A stretch of DNA of 64,000 nucleotides, taken from JAJPKK01 sp035311445 (GTDB taxonomy: Bacteria; Pseudomonadota; Alphaproteobacteria; Rhizobiales; Xanthobacteraceae). The translations under genes and the position numbers were made by a program. This document shows, one piece after another, positions 52,249 through 60,748 of this stretch; the stretch's first letter is position 1, and the number at the start of each line of letters is the position of its first letter. Where the stretch lies: positions 37,026-101,025 of the forward strand of contig DATGCX010000393.1 of the NCBI GenBank assembly GCA_035311445.1. The letters run 5' to 3'. The notes beneath the pieces are model-generated. The model ran no database searches and was not told the DNA's origin. It saw only the letters and a program-made list of their open reading frames with translations.

Positions 52249-52836
52249 ATGAACGTTGCCGTCACCACCGCTGCCGAAGGTTTCCCGCGCCGGGCATTCA
52301 CCGTCGAGGATATCAGTCGCATGATCGAAGCCGGCATCATCCGCGAGGACGAGAAGTTCGAGCTGATCGAGGGGGAAATCGTGATGATGGCGGCCAAGGG
52401 AATCGCGCACGAGCGGATCAAATCAGCTCTGACTGTCGCAGTCGCGCGTGCCTTACCGGAGGACCTGACGGTCGGCGTCGAAGCAACGCTGCGACTTACC
52501 GAGATGATTATGCTTGAACCCGATCTTGCGGTTTTTCCCAGGGAGTTATTCAAGAAATCCTCCACGGGGTTCGCCCAGCTCGACCCCGGCGAAGCCCGTC
52601 TCGTTATTGAGGTCGCGGTCTCAAGCCTCGCCTACGACAAGGGGCTCAAGGCGCGGCTTTATGCCCGCCATCGAGTCAGGGAGTTTTGGGTCATCGACGC
52701 AAACGAGCGCACAACCTGGATCCATACCGGTCCGAGCGGCGACGGATGGTCATCGGTTGTCAAATGCGGGCCCGAACATGCGCTCATCACGCCGGCGCTT
52801 CCCAACTTCTCGATCAGACTGAGTGAGATCGACTGA
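52249..52836 (+). CDS. Uma2 family PD-(D/E)XK nuclease-like protein
   Basis: This 195-residue protein has the Uma2 layout: FTVEDISRMIEAGIIREDEKFELIEGEIVMM at the front (an LIEGEI glutamate), then EPDLAVFPREL, then LVIEVAVSSLAYDKGLKARLYA with the conserved E-V-S-D/A motif and lysine, and WVIDANERT. Uma2 proteins are nuclease-fold proteins of unclear role, abundant in cyanobacteria. No partner gene is adjacent. Confidence 0.88.
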   Translation: MNVAVTTAAEGFPRRAFTVEDISRMIEAGIIREDEKFELIEGEIVMMAAKGIAHERIKSALTVAVARALPEDLTVGVEATLRLTEMIMLEPDLAVFPRELFKKSSTGFAQLDPGEARLVIEVAVSSLAYDKGLKARLYARHRVREFWVIDANERTTWIHTGPSGDGWSSVVKCGPEHALITPALPNFSIRLSEID

Positions 52837-52880
52837 CGCGGCACGAAATAGTCCTCAGCCCGATCTGCGGAGAAATGGCC

Positions 52881-53858
52881 ATGAAGATTCGCGCGCTCCT
52901 TTCATTGCTGGTATTCGCCGTCGCAACTGTCGGCGGTTCGGCGTCGGCCCAGGTCTATCCGTCCCGCCCCATCACCATGGTGGTGCCGCTTGCGGCAGGT
53001 GGACCGCTTGACACATTGGCGCGCATCCTGGCCGAGCCGATGCGGGCTTCGCTCGGCCAACCTGTCATTGTCGAGAATGTCACCGGCGCAGCCGGCACGG
53101 TCGGGACCGGCCGCGTCGCCCGCTCGGTGCCTGACGGCTATACCTTCGGCATGGGATTCCTGGGCACCCATGTACTCAACGCCGCGATCTATGCGCTGCC
53201 TTACGACGTGGTGAAGGATTTCGAGCCGATCGTGCTGATTTCCAGCAATCCCCACGTGATCGTTGCCAGGGCCTCCTTGCCGGCGAAGGACCTCCGCGAG
53301 CTCATCGGCTGGCTCAAGCTCAACCAGGACAAGGCGTCGGCCGGCACCGCCGGGGCGGGCGCCAGCACCCACATGGCTGCGCTTCTGTTCCAGCAATTGA
53401 CGGGCGTTCGCTTTCAGCTTGTGCCGTATCGCGGCGCCGCGCCAGCACTGCAGGACGTCATGGCCGGACAGATCGACCTGATGTTGGATGTGGTGTCGAA
53501 CTCCCTGCCCTATCTGCAGGGCGGCAAGATCAGGGCCTATGCAGTCACTGCCAGTACCCGCCTCGCCTCGGCGCCCGACATCCCGACCGTGGACGAAGCC
53601 GGACTGCCAGGATTTCACATGTCGACCTGGTATGGGCTGTTCGGTCCCAAGGGGATGCCCAAGGACATTGTTACGAAGCTCAATGCGGCGGCTACCCATG
53701 CGCTGGCCGAGCCCGCCGTTGCGCGCCGCCTCTCCGATCTCGGCCTGGAAACGCTGCCGCCCGAACAGCAAACGGCCGAAGCGCTCGCATCGCTTCAACG
53801 GGCCGAAATCGAGAAGTGGTGGCCGATCATCAAGGCAGCCAACATCAAGCCGGAGTAG
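52881..53858 (+). CDS. Bug-family tripartite tricarboxylate transporter binding protein
   Basis: This 325-residue periplasmic protein has a signal peptide (RALLSLLVFAVATVGGSASA), then YPSRPITMVVPLAAGGPLDTLARILAE as the Bug start and a CoA-free two-lobe binding fold (later YRGAAPALQDVMAGQIDLMLD, GLPGFHMSTWYGLFGPKGMP). It captures a small carboxylate; the ligand is unknown. GGAG lies eight bases before ATG 52881, which is why this start is taken over the ATG six bases upstream. No membrane partner TctAB is adjacent. Confidence 0.9.
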   Translation: MKIRALLSLLVFAVATVGGSASAQVYPSRPITMVVPLAAGGPLDTLARILAEPMRASLGQPVIVENVTGAAGTVGTGRVARSVPDGYTFGMGFLGTHVLNAAIYALPYDVVKDFEPIVLISSNPHVIVARASLPAKDLRELIGWLKLNQDKASAGTAGAGASTHMAALLFQQLTGVRFQLVPYRGAAPALQDVMAGQIDLMLDVVSNSLPYLQGGKIRAYAVTASTRLASAPDIPTVDEAGLPGFHMSTWYGLFGPKGMPKDIVTKLNAAATHALAEPAVARRLSDLGLETLPPEQQTAEALASLQRAEIEKWWPIIKAANIKPE

Positions 53859-53871
53859 AGGGCGGTAGGTC

Positions 53872-54035
53872 TGTAGCCCGGATTGAGCGGCAGCGAAACC
53901 CGGGGGCAGCATTACCATTGGGATAAGCCGTTCCCGGATTTCGCTGCGCTCTATCCGGGCTACAGACTCGTAGGGCGAATTAGCGCAGCATAATCCGCCA
54001 CGGACGGCGGGTTACGCCTTCAGCTAACCCCCCTA
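53872..54035. repeat. Two palindromic repeats in tandem
   Basis: The first (53872-53964) opens TGTAGCCCGGATTGAGCG and closes CTATCCGGGCTACA, matching 38930-39021. The second (53970-54035) opens GTAGGGCGAATTAGCGCAGC and is a decayed copy of the 44123 type. They separate the Bug gene from tfoX-like. Confidence 0.8.
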
Positions 54036-54082
54036 TTTGCTATCAACTCACGCAAGGTCACCACAAACTCAAGGTCACCCGC

Positions 54083-54472
54083 TTGGATCCCGACTTCATT
54101 CACGAACTGTTCGCACCATTCCGTCCCGTGACGATGAAGCGCATGTTCGGCGGCGCCGGTCTTTACGCCGAAGGGCTCATGTTCGGGATCGTCTTCGACG
54201 GCACGATTTATCTGAGGGTGGATGTGGCGAGCATTCCGGAATTTGAACGCGAAGGCAGCGCCCCGTTCGTTTACCCCCTCGCAAAGGCTCATGCCGGGCG
54301 GCCATCGCGGCATTTTTGGCGTCTGCCCGTGCGGCTCTACGACGAGCCCGATGAGCTGGCGGTCTGGGCCGCTCGTGCACTTGCCATTGCGGAACGCCGG
54401 GGGCGTGCCCCGCACGTGCCAATCAAGAAAAAAGCGCCATCAAAACGGCCGGCGGGGCAGCGAAAAGCGTAA
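54083..54472 (+). CDS. TfoX/Sxy N-terminal-type protein
   Basis: This 129-residue protein has the TfoX N-domain: FIHELFAPFRPVTMKRMFGGAGLYAEGLMFGIVFDG then IYLRVD and YWxLP-like PSRHFWRLPVRLYD. The last 20 residues are Lys/Arg-rich. In Enterobacteria such proteins link to competence control, but the short alphaproteobacterial forms have unknown function. A TTG start at 54083 is needed because no ATG or GTG fits. It is followed two bases later by the broken antitoxin. Confidence 0.75.
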   Translation: MDPDFIHELFAPFRPVTMKRMFGGAGLYAEGLMFGIVFDGTIYLRVDVASIPEFEREGSAPFVYPLAKAHAGRPSRHFWRLPVRLYDEPDELAVWAARALAIAERRGRAPHVPIKKKAPSKRPAGQRKA

Positions 54473-54474
54473 AC

Positions 54475-54706
54475 ATGAAAAACATCACAGTTTCGATAGA
54501 CGAAGACACCTATCGGGCACGCATGAGGGCGGCCAAACACGGTACTTGCGTCTCCGCGCTCTTCGGGCGTTTTCTGATCGAACTTGCGTCGGCGGAGAGC
54601 GCTGCCGAGCGCGTTAAGCAAGACGAGCGCAAGCTGCGCGCGCGTCATCGACTTCAGCGCCGGCGACCGCTTGCCGAGGGAGGAGGCGCACGGGCACCGC
54701 GCATGA
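54475..54706 (+). pseudogene. Frameshifted VapB/CopG-type antitoxin
   Basis: The first ~55 codons read MKNITVSIDEDTYRARMRAAKHG and then FGRFLIELASAESAAERVKQ, a ribbon-helix-helix antitoxin. Near 54640 a one-base insertion (CGCGCGCGTC) shifts the frame. In the other frame the family ending IDFSAGDRLPREEAHGHRA and a stop at 54704 are restored. No toxin gene follows. The ribbon-helix-helix part may still be made with a wrong tail. Confidence 0.7.
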
Positions 54707-54714
54707 TCGTGCCC

Positions 54715-54830
54715 TCACCGTCGCATGCGCGGGGCAAGCTCGCCGCAGCCTCTCGCGCTCCGGCTATTACGCCGCGCTCGGTGATGGGGCGGGTAATGAG
54801 CCGCACCGACGTCGAAGGCGCAGTCGGGGA
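54715..54830 (-). pseudogene. Decayed fragment of an mtnA-like 3' end
   Basis: On the minus strand this block reads CAFDV, then after a shift RLITRPITERGVIAGAREAAASL. That matches the C-terminus of the intact mtnA at 55685 (YAFDVTPAGLVTGLITERGVVEATREGLAERF). DNA identity is visible in GCCTTCGACGT, CATCACCGAGCGCGGCGTA and nearby. It holds only the last ~35 codons and a frameshift. Confidence 0.6.
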
Positions 54831-55000
54831 CCAGCGAGTGCTGTAATCGCCGAGGCGCGCCTAAAGATCAGCTTCAGCTGCCAGGAGACGTTGCGGCCCT
54901 CGCTTCTTGATCGTGATGGGCCGCTTCCGGACTTATGCATCGCACAATAGAAGCCCAAAGCGAACTCCCGACCGGCCGCCGATTGAGCGATAGTCGGCAA

Positions 55001-55435
55001 ATGGAAACGCCCAGATACCTGCATCTGAAGCCCGGCGAAGCCCCGCCGCCGCGACTGGAAGGTGTTGCACCTTTCAAGGCTGTGGTTGTGGTCGACAGCG
55101 AAGTGACGCCCGAGTGGCAAGCGCAGGTCAGCGACTGGCTCGTCCGAAGCGGTTGCCGTTACATGCTGGCTTGGGGGTGGAAGTGCGGTGATTGGGATAC
55201 CAGCGTCGATTTAGCCAGTTTGGCTATGTTCGATTACGGAGAAATCCCCGACGACGACTTTGTCATGACGACTTGGCATGCGAACGAGTCGCTTCAGGAA
55301 ACATTCTGGTTCGCCGCGGGATGCGCGCACCCATCATTGAAGCTCGAGAGAACTTACGTCGTACACATTGCACCAGAAAGCAGAGCGACCGAGCTACTCA
55401 AGGCCTTCCGCGCCGCCCAAGAGGAAACCGACTAG
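55001..55435 (+). CDS. Conserved hypothetical protein
   Basis: This 144-residue soluble protein begins METPRYLHLKPGEAPPPRLEG. Its core is YMLAWGWKCGDWDTSVDLASL, then DYGEIPDDDFVMTTWHANESLQETFWFA, then a Cys/His segment (GCAHPSLKLER). A protein family with 'DD-FVMTTWH--E-L-E-FWFA' is known (DUF7684-like), but no function is recognised. An upstream ATG at 54935 would add 22 residues that do not look native. Confidence 0.65.
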   Translation: METPRYLHLKPGEAPPPRLEGVAPFKAVVVVDSEVTPEWQAQVSDWLVRSGCRYMLAWGWKCGDWDTSVDLASLAMFDYGEIPDDDFVMTTWHANESLQETFWFAAGCAHPSLKLERTYVVHIAPESRATELLKAFRAAQEETD

Positions 55436-55675
55436 CGGGCTGCAAAAAACCCGAGGAGTTTACGTATCCTGGTGGCTTCTACAAATTGCGCATTCCGCCC
55501 GCTCGAAGACGGCGGCTGCTCGCTTGTGAACGGTTGATTAACTCGCTTTGGCTCGCATCGTGAACTGTTCACTCGTGGCGGAAGCTGTTGCTTCCGCTCT
55601 GGGTCAACCCGCCTCATGATTTGCGGCCGGTCAGTCCCTTTTTCAAACGCCGACGTTTTACAGCCCGCCATTCGT
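55435..55675. repeat. Possible small element with inverted ends
   Basis: AGCGGGCTGCAAAA at 55435 and TTTTACAGCCCGCC at 55657 are inverted copies (12 of 13 positions), about 220 bases apart. Between them lies a hairpin at 55578-55597 (GCGGAAGC-TGTT-GCTTCCGC) and no gene. A miniature element is possible but the ends are short. Confidence 0.4.
55578..55597. terminator. Hairpin between convergent genes
   Basis: A perfect eight-pair stem GCGGAAGC/GCTTCCGC closes on TGTT. It lacks a T run on either side, so terminator activity is uncertain. It lies between the gene ending at 55435 and mtnA ending at 55685. Confidence 0.4.
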
Positions 55676-55684
55676 CGATCGGCT

Positions 55685-56785
55685 TCACCCCCTCACCCGC
55701 TCCGGAAAGCGCTCTGCCAGCCCCTCGCGTGTCGCCTCCACTACCCCGCGCTCCGTGATGAGGCCCGTCACAAGCCCCGCCGGCGTCACGTCGAAGGCGT
55801 AGTTGGCGACCGGCGAGCCGTTGGGCACCACCGTCACGGTCTCGATCCGGCCGTCGGCGGCGCGGCCCGTTATGGTAGCGACCTCCTCGGGCCCGCGTTG
55901 TTCGATTGGGATCTCGGCAATCCCGTCGACAAGTGAAAAATCGATGGTCGACGACGGCACCGCTGCAAAGAACGGCACGCCGTTGTCCCGCGCTGCGAGC
56001 GCTTTGAGATAGGTGCCGATCTTGTTGCACACGTCGCCTTGCGCGGTGACGCGGTCAGCGCCGGTGATAACGAGATCGACGAGTCCGTGCTGCATCAGGT
56101 GCCCGCCGGCGTTGTCGGCGATCACCGCATGGGGGACGCCCTGGTGGCCAAGCTCCCAGGCGGTCAGCGCGGCGCCCTGGTTGCGCGGCCGGGTTTCATC
56201 AACCCAGACATGGACCGGCAGGCCCTTGAGATGCGCCTTGTAGATCGGCGCGGTTGCGGTGCCCCAGTCGACCGTCGCGAGCCACCCCGCGTTGCAGTGG
56301 GTGAGCACATTGACTGGCGCGCCGGGCGCCTTGGCGGCGGCAATGCGTTCGATCACCGCAAGGCCGTGGCGTCCGATGGCCTCGTTGTTGGCAATGTCCT
56401 CCCGGCAGATCGCGGCGGCGCGCGCGTAGGCAGCGGAGACGCGCTCGTCCCGCGGCTGGTTACGCACAGCTGCCGCGATTTCGTCGAGGGCCCATTTCAA
56501 GTTGACCGCCGTGGGTCGCGTGGCCACGAGGGTCGCATATGCCTCCTCGAGCGCAGCGTCGGACGCATCGGCGCGCAATGCGAGGCACAGCCCGTACGCC
56601 GCAACCGCCCCGATTGCCGGCGCACCCCGCGTCTGCATCGTTGAGATGGCGCGGGCCGCATCCGTAAGAGTCGCAAGCCGCAGCGTCACCAACGCATGCG
56701 GCAGCTTCGTCTGATCAATGATACCGACAGACCAGCCGTCGGCCTCGACCCACACGCCGCACATCCACTTTCCATCGATCAGCAT
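55685..56785 (-). CDS. mtnA: S-methyl-5-thioribose-1-phosphate isomerase
   Basis: This 366-residue enzyme opens the methionine salvage pathway by converting methylthioribose-1-phosphate to methylthioribulose-1-phosphate. The RGAPAIG loop is near residue 53, the catalytic cysteine is Cys164 in LTHCNAGWLAT, the catalytic aspartate is Asp244 in ITGADRV, and NKIGTY follows. VPFFAAVPSSTID and YAFDVTPAGLVTG complete the fold. No other salvage gene is in the window. A decayed copy of its 3' end lies at 54715-54830. Confidence 0.93.
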   Translation of the reverse strand: MLIDGKWMCGVWVEADGWSVGIIDQTKLPHALVTLRLATLTDAARAISTMQTRGAPAIGAVAAYGLCLALRADASDAALEEAYATLVATRPTAVNLKWALDEIAAAVRNQPRDERVSAAYARAAAICREDIANNEAIGRHGLAVIERIAAAKAPGAPVNVLTHCNAGWLATVDWGTATAPIYKAHLKGLPVHVWVDETRPRNQGAALTAWELGHQGVPHAVIADNAGGHLMQHGLVDLVITGADRVTAQGDVCNKIGTYLKALAARDNGVPFFAAVPSSTIDFSLVDGIAEIPIEQRGPEEVATITGRAADGRIETVTVVPNGSPVANYAFDVTPAGLVTGLITERGVVEATREGLAERFPERVRG

Positions 56786-57088
56786 CGCGGTTTCCAGACA
56801 TCCACAGTGTAGCAGCGCGGCAATATGCTACCCAGCTCCGCGTCGGATCTAAAGCGGACGCCTTGTTTGGAACCAATGAACCGATTATGACGCCAGTCGT
56901 AACCGTTAGAGAACGCGTCAAAGCACGTGATTTTCCACAAAGATTCAGCTAATGTGCGGTCACGAATACTTGTATCTTGTCATTCCTGGTCCCGAGCGCA
57001 GAGGGGGAGCCTGACGCCGATGGGTGTGAAACGTTAGAGTCATTACGCTAGGCTGCCTACAGCTTTTTGGGACGAGTTGCGGTTCCAC

Positions 57089-58963
57089 ATGGATGCTCAG
57101 TGCGGTTCAGCGACGAACGTCGGCGAGCCTCGCGCCTCAGGCCGGCGCGAGGCCAGGATCTTGGCCGCCGCCCGCGTGCTCTCGATCGACTACCGGCCGA
57201 TCGTCGAAGACGCTGTAGCCAACCTCACCGACAATACGCCTGATAAGCGCGAAGAGGTTTATGCTCACGCGCGCTCCGTCGTCGAGCGCCACCTGCAGCT
57301 TATGCGGCTGCCGGAACCGATCATCGAACTCGAAAAGCTTGTCCTCGACCTGACCATAGGGCGGATCGAACGGCAGTGGCAGGCGCAAGACGCCGAACCG
57401 GCGATGTGGGAGGATCCGCCCGAACGCCCTATCGAGCACGGTGCCGCCGCGCGGGCTCTTGGTTCGCTCGGCAGGGCGATGACAGCTGTCGGAACAGCGT
57501 TGCGCTTCGTGCTGATCGTGTTTGGGCTTCGACCCGCTGTTTCAGCCATGTTGGTCCTGGCGAGATTACTGCGTCTGCTGGCTAGTCCAATCGGTGTTGC
57601 CGCGATCCTGCTGACCATCGCAGGGACGATTTTGTTCGGCTTATACGTCGACAACAACACCACCTACCGGAGCCTGATCGATGGTCCCGTCGGACGGTTG
57701 ATTTCGGGTGTCCATGTCGAACCGAGCGCGGCGACCAGTGTAACCAACCAGGCCAGCGATGTCGCGACCGATCGTAGTCCCACCCGGGTCAGCTCAATCG
57801 ATGCGGCGTTTGCAGTGCCGCCGGATGCGCCGGCGAACTCGACAACGTCAACGGCATGCGACGGCGAGTCTTCGCGTTCGGAACGCGGCGCTTGTGCACA
57901 TGACGCCCAAGATGGAGGCGCGGAAGCCCCGAAATCTGATACTGAGCCTCCCTGGCTTGCGGATTTCGCAGCCTTGAATGAGTCCATTTACGGGCGGGCA
58001 ACCACGCCAACCGGCCTGCCGAGATCCGCCGGGGATAACGGGGCGCTCAGCGCGCCGCCACAGGGCGCGCCGGAACCGAATGCGGCGATACTGACCCCGG
58101 GTAGTGCGGCCAGTGCAGCCTCGGACACGGCACCGCGTACCGCTCCTGCGCCGGAGTCCCCGCCTCCGCCCATAAGGCCGGTCAACGCCAAGGTCACGGC
58201 ACTCATCGAGAGCGGCAAACGCGCCAACCTCAGGGGCGATCTCGACCGCGCCGTGCGCGATTTCAGCGAGGCGATCCGCATCGACCCGAAATACCCTGAC
58301 AGCTATTCGGAACGCGGCCAGACACTGTTCAAGCTGGGCGAGATCGAACGCGCGATCGCAGACTATTCCGCCGCGCTCGCGCGCGACGCGCAATATGGCG
58401 CCGCACTGCGCGGGCGCGGAATGGCATATCTCTACAGCGGCAAGGCCGACCTTGCATTGGCCGATCTCTCGAGGGCGATCGAGCTTGCCGAGTATGATCC
58501 GCGGCTGTTGTCCCCGATCGAACTGTTCTATGCGCGTCGCAGCCGCAGTTCGATTTACGAATCCAAACAGCAATTTGACCTGGAGATTGCGGATTGTACC
58601 GCGCTCATCGAATCCTATACACACGATCCGATGCTGGTTGAGGCCCTCACGGCGAATTACGGCAGTGCCGCGGCTGCCAACATCCTGGCCACCATCTACC
58701 GCCAGCGCGCCAATGCCTTCATAAGGAGATCGAACTGGGAACGCGCGATGGCTGATCTGACAGAGGCGATTCCGCTGAGTGCAGACCGCGGCTATACCGC
58801 GCTGATCGACCGTTCCAAGCTTTACGAGGGGCTGGGCCAGCGCAATCTCGCTGCGGCCGATGCGCGGGCTGCGCTTGGCATTCGCCCCAGCAGCGAAGAG
58901 GCGCGGCTGACACTCGACCGTCTCGGCGCGCCCGCAAAGCCAACTCTCCCCGGGAGATTGTGA
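57089..58963 (+). CDS. Membrane-anchored TPR protein
   Basis: This 624-residue protein has an N-terminal helical part with acidic and basic residues (DYRPIVEDAVANLTDNTPDK). Two hydrophobic segments lie at about 133-160 and 168-187, followed by a disordered Ser/Ala/Pro-rich linker of about 180 residues. From about residue 370 it has TPR repeats (GKRANLRGDLDRAVRDFSEAIRIDP; GQTLFKLGEIERAIADYSAALA; RGMAYLYSGKADLALADLSRAI), with more near the end. It is likely a scaffold at the inner membrane. ATG 57089 is preferred over an upstream TTG. It is convergent with the chaperone operon. Confidence 0.8.
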   Translation: MDAQCGSATNVGEPRASGRREARILAAARVLSIDYRPIVEDAVANLTDNTPDKREEVYAHARSVVERHLQLMRLPEPIIELEKLVLDLTIGRIERQWQAQDAEPAMWEDPPERPIEHGAAARALGSLGRAMTAVGTALRFVLIVFGLRPAVSAMLVLARLLRLLASPIGVAAILLTIAGTILFGLYVDNNTTYRSLIDGPVGRLISGVHVEPSAATSVTNQASDVATDRSPTRVSSIDAAFAVPPDAPANSTTSTACDGESSRSERGACAHDAQDGGAEAPKSDTEPPWLADFAALNESIYGRATTPTGLPRSAGDNGALSAPPQGAPEPNAAILTPGSAASAASDTAPRTAPAPESPPPPIRPVNAKVTALIESGKRANLRGDLDRAVRDFSEAIRIDPKYPDSYSERGQTLFKLGEIERAIADYSAALARDAQYGAALRGRGMAYLYSGKADLALADLSRAIELAEYDPRLLSPIELFYARRSRSSIYESKQQFDLEIADCTALIESYTHDPMLVEALTANYGSAAAANILATIYRQRANAFIRRSNWERAMADLTEAIPLSADRGYTALIDRSKLYEGLGQRNLAAADARAALGIRPSSEEARLTLDRLGAPAKPTLPGRL

Positions 58964-59058
58964 CTGCGCCCCCGGATGTCGTGGCGCTTGCGAGCGTCCT
59001 CCGCTATCACAACGCCATCCGGGATTGCACGGCTGAGCTTTGTAGCAAGCGGACGCCA

Positions 59059-60135
59059 TTACCAGCGCTCCATGGCAGCAAACGCGCTGTACATGTCGAT
59101 TTCATGCTGTGAGAGTGAAGGCGTCACCTTCTCGATCGCGCGAACGACCGCCGCTTCATCAATCTCCGGCTTGTCAAGGATAACGGCATCGCGCGCCGCT
59201 TCTGTCACGATAAGTTCCAGGTCGGAGCCAACATAGTTTTCCGTCATCCCAGCAAGCCTCTTCAAGTCTATCGTTGGGCTATACGGGCGGCCGTTGAGGC
59301 AAAGATGGAACATTTCTTCCCGAGCTTCAAAATCAGGTGGAGGCACGAAGATGCGCTTATCCATCCTCCCCGACCGCAGGATCGCCGAATCTATCATGTG
59401 CGGCCGATTGGTCGCCCCAATTACCAAAATCCTGTCAGCACCCGCATTGTTGAGCTGAAGAAGGAATTCATTGACCTCTTCTTTCTTTATGTCCGCATGC
59501 GCCCCCAGCTCTTCACGTTTGGGGATCAGGCCCTCGATTTCGTCGATGAAGATAATCGCGGGACTTTCCTTGCGCGCCATGTCGAACACTTTGGCAATGT
59601 TGCCAACTGCGCCGTGGACGTAAGGCGTTCCGACAGACGAGGGATTCATTTCGAATAAGTGATAACGAAGCTCCTCTGCCAACTGCTTGACGATGAACGT
59701 CTTGCCGCATCCTGGCGGACCATAGAGGAGCAGTCCATTGGGGATCGACAACTTGAACTTCTCGTACTTCTCCGGATTGAGAAGCGGATTGATGACATCC
59801 CTGATGAGAAGGTTCTTCAGGTCCTTCATCCCGGCAACGCTGTCCAGGCCACGAGTCGTCGAAAGGTCCTCGCTGATCGTCGCCAATTGCTCGCGCGTGT
59901 GAGTGGGGACAAGAACCGCGGGATACGTCTCGCTGCCAACCGAAATTTCTATGAGATTGTGCCGGCCGCGGCTCGACACGGATTTGCGCTTTACCTTGGG
60001 AAAAAGGTAGAGAAAGCGCCCATCCGAGAGCGAGTAGACCTCAGCAAAAAAGACACGCTCGACGCGGTGCTTGACTATCAGGGCATCAGCGACCTTGAAG
60101 CCAACGTGAAGTGTGGGCTTTGTAACGGTGGGCAC
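59059..60135 (-). CDS. AAA+ ATPase, Cdc48/proteasome-type
   Basis: This 358-residue protein is the last gene of the chaperone-like operon. Residues 1-95 form a beta-rich N-domain of unknown family. The AAA module has Walker A GPPGCGKTF (139-147), Walker B AIIFIDEIEGL with Asp198-Glu199, sensor 1 GATNRP near 243 and an arginine-finger region SGRMDKRIF near 256. A helical lid (RLAGMTENYVGSDLELIVTEAA) follows. It resembles the D1/D2 unit of Cdc48 and SpoVK-like ATPases and probably forms hexamers that pull on substrates. It starts with GTG one base after the previous stop, with GGAGAAG as ribosome site. Confidence 0.88.
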   Translation of the reverse strand: MPTVTKPTLHVGFKVADALIVKHRVERVFFAEVYSLSDGRFLYLFPKVKRKSVSSRGRHNLIEISVGSETYPAVLVPTHTREQLATISEDLSTTRGLDSVAGMKDLKNLLIRDVINPLLNPEKYEKFKLSIPNGLLLYGPPGCGKTFIVKQLAEELRYHLFEMNPSSVGTPYVHGAVGNIAKVFDMARKESPAIIFIDEIEGLIPKREELGAHADIKKEEVNEFLLQLNNAGADRILVIGATNRPHMIDSAILRSGRMDKRIFVPPPDFEAREEMFHLCLNGRPYSPTIDLKRLAGMTENYVGSDLELIVTEAARDAVILDKPEIDEAAVVRAIEKVTPSLSQHEIDMYSAFAAMERW

Positions 60136-60136
60136 T

Positions 60137-60748
60137 CTAGCGACTTCTCCTGCAGTGAGTTAGCAGATAGTTATTCCGCGCTTGCACTTGTTGGTTATAA
60201 ATGTCGATGCGGGTCTGATGCGACGAGTAGTCCCTCTTGAGTAAGGTCAGCTGCGCGTTATACCGCGAGACCATTGCGTTGTAGCGGTCGATCGCCGTCT
60301 GATCCGAATATTGATTGACTGTGCTCGTATCGATCTGAAGTTTGAGGGAGTCCAAGGCGTCACTCCGGCGCTCTAGCTCCCCTTGCGCCTGGGTGAGTTC
60401 AAATTCGTTTTTCGGCGCTATCAAATCAGCTTGGTTTGAATCGTAGCTGGAGCAGCTGAACTGGCCGTTGTTGACGGTGGTAGCGCCGCTAGCCGCCGGC
60501 GGCCGATATACTGGGGTTTGCGGCTGGTAGGTGGGCGGCGGTGTGTACGATTCGGGTGCGGATCGTCGGCTCGAAGTCTTATCGCTCGTTTCGACCCAGA
60601 TGAAAAGGGCAATAAAGAGACCGCCAATGATGGCGATATTGCGCCAGTTAACTTTATATGTTGAAGTCGCTTGTGTCTGAGCCTCACGAGGCTTGGCCTC
60701 GTCCAGGAATCCCAGATCAACGTTGAGGTGTTCCTTATCGCCTTGCAT
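60137..60748 (-). CDS. Single-pass membrane coiled-coil protein of the chaperone operon
   Basis: This 203-residue protein has a cytoplasmic N-terminus of about 36 residues (GDKEHLNVDLGFLDEAKPRE). One membrane helix follows (NIAIIGGLFIALFIWVE, residues 37-53), then a Pro/Tyr linker (PPPTYQPQTPVYRPP) and a helical C-terminus predicted as a coiled coil (ELTQAQGELERRSDALDSL, later YNAQLTLLKRDYSSHQTRID). There are two cysteines. Its ATG overlaps the end of the previous gene by 14 bases. It may anchor the operon's products at the inner membrane. Confidence 0.72.
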   Translation of the reverse strand: MQGDKEHLNVDLGFLDEAKPREAQTQATSTYKVNWRNIAIIGGLFIALFIWVETSDKTSSRRSAPESYTPPPTYQPQTPVYRPPAASGATTVNNGQFSCSSYDSNQADLIAPKNEFELTQAQGELERRSDALDSLKLQIDTSTVNQYSDQTAIDRYNAMVSRYNAQLTLLKRDYSSHQTRIDIYNQQVQARNNYLLTHCRRSR

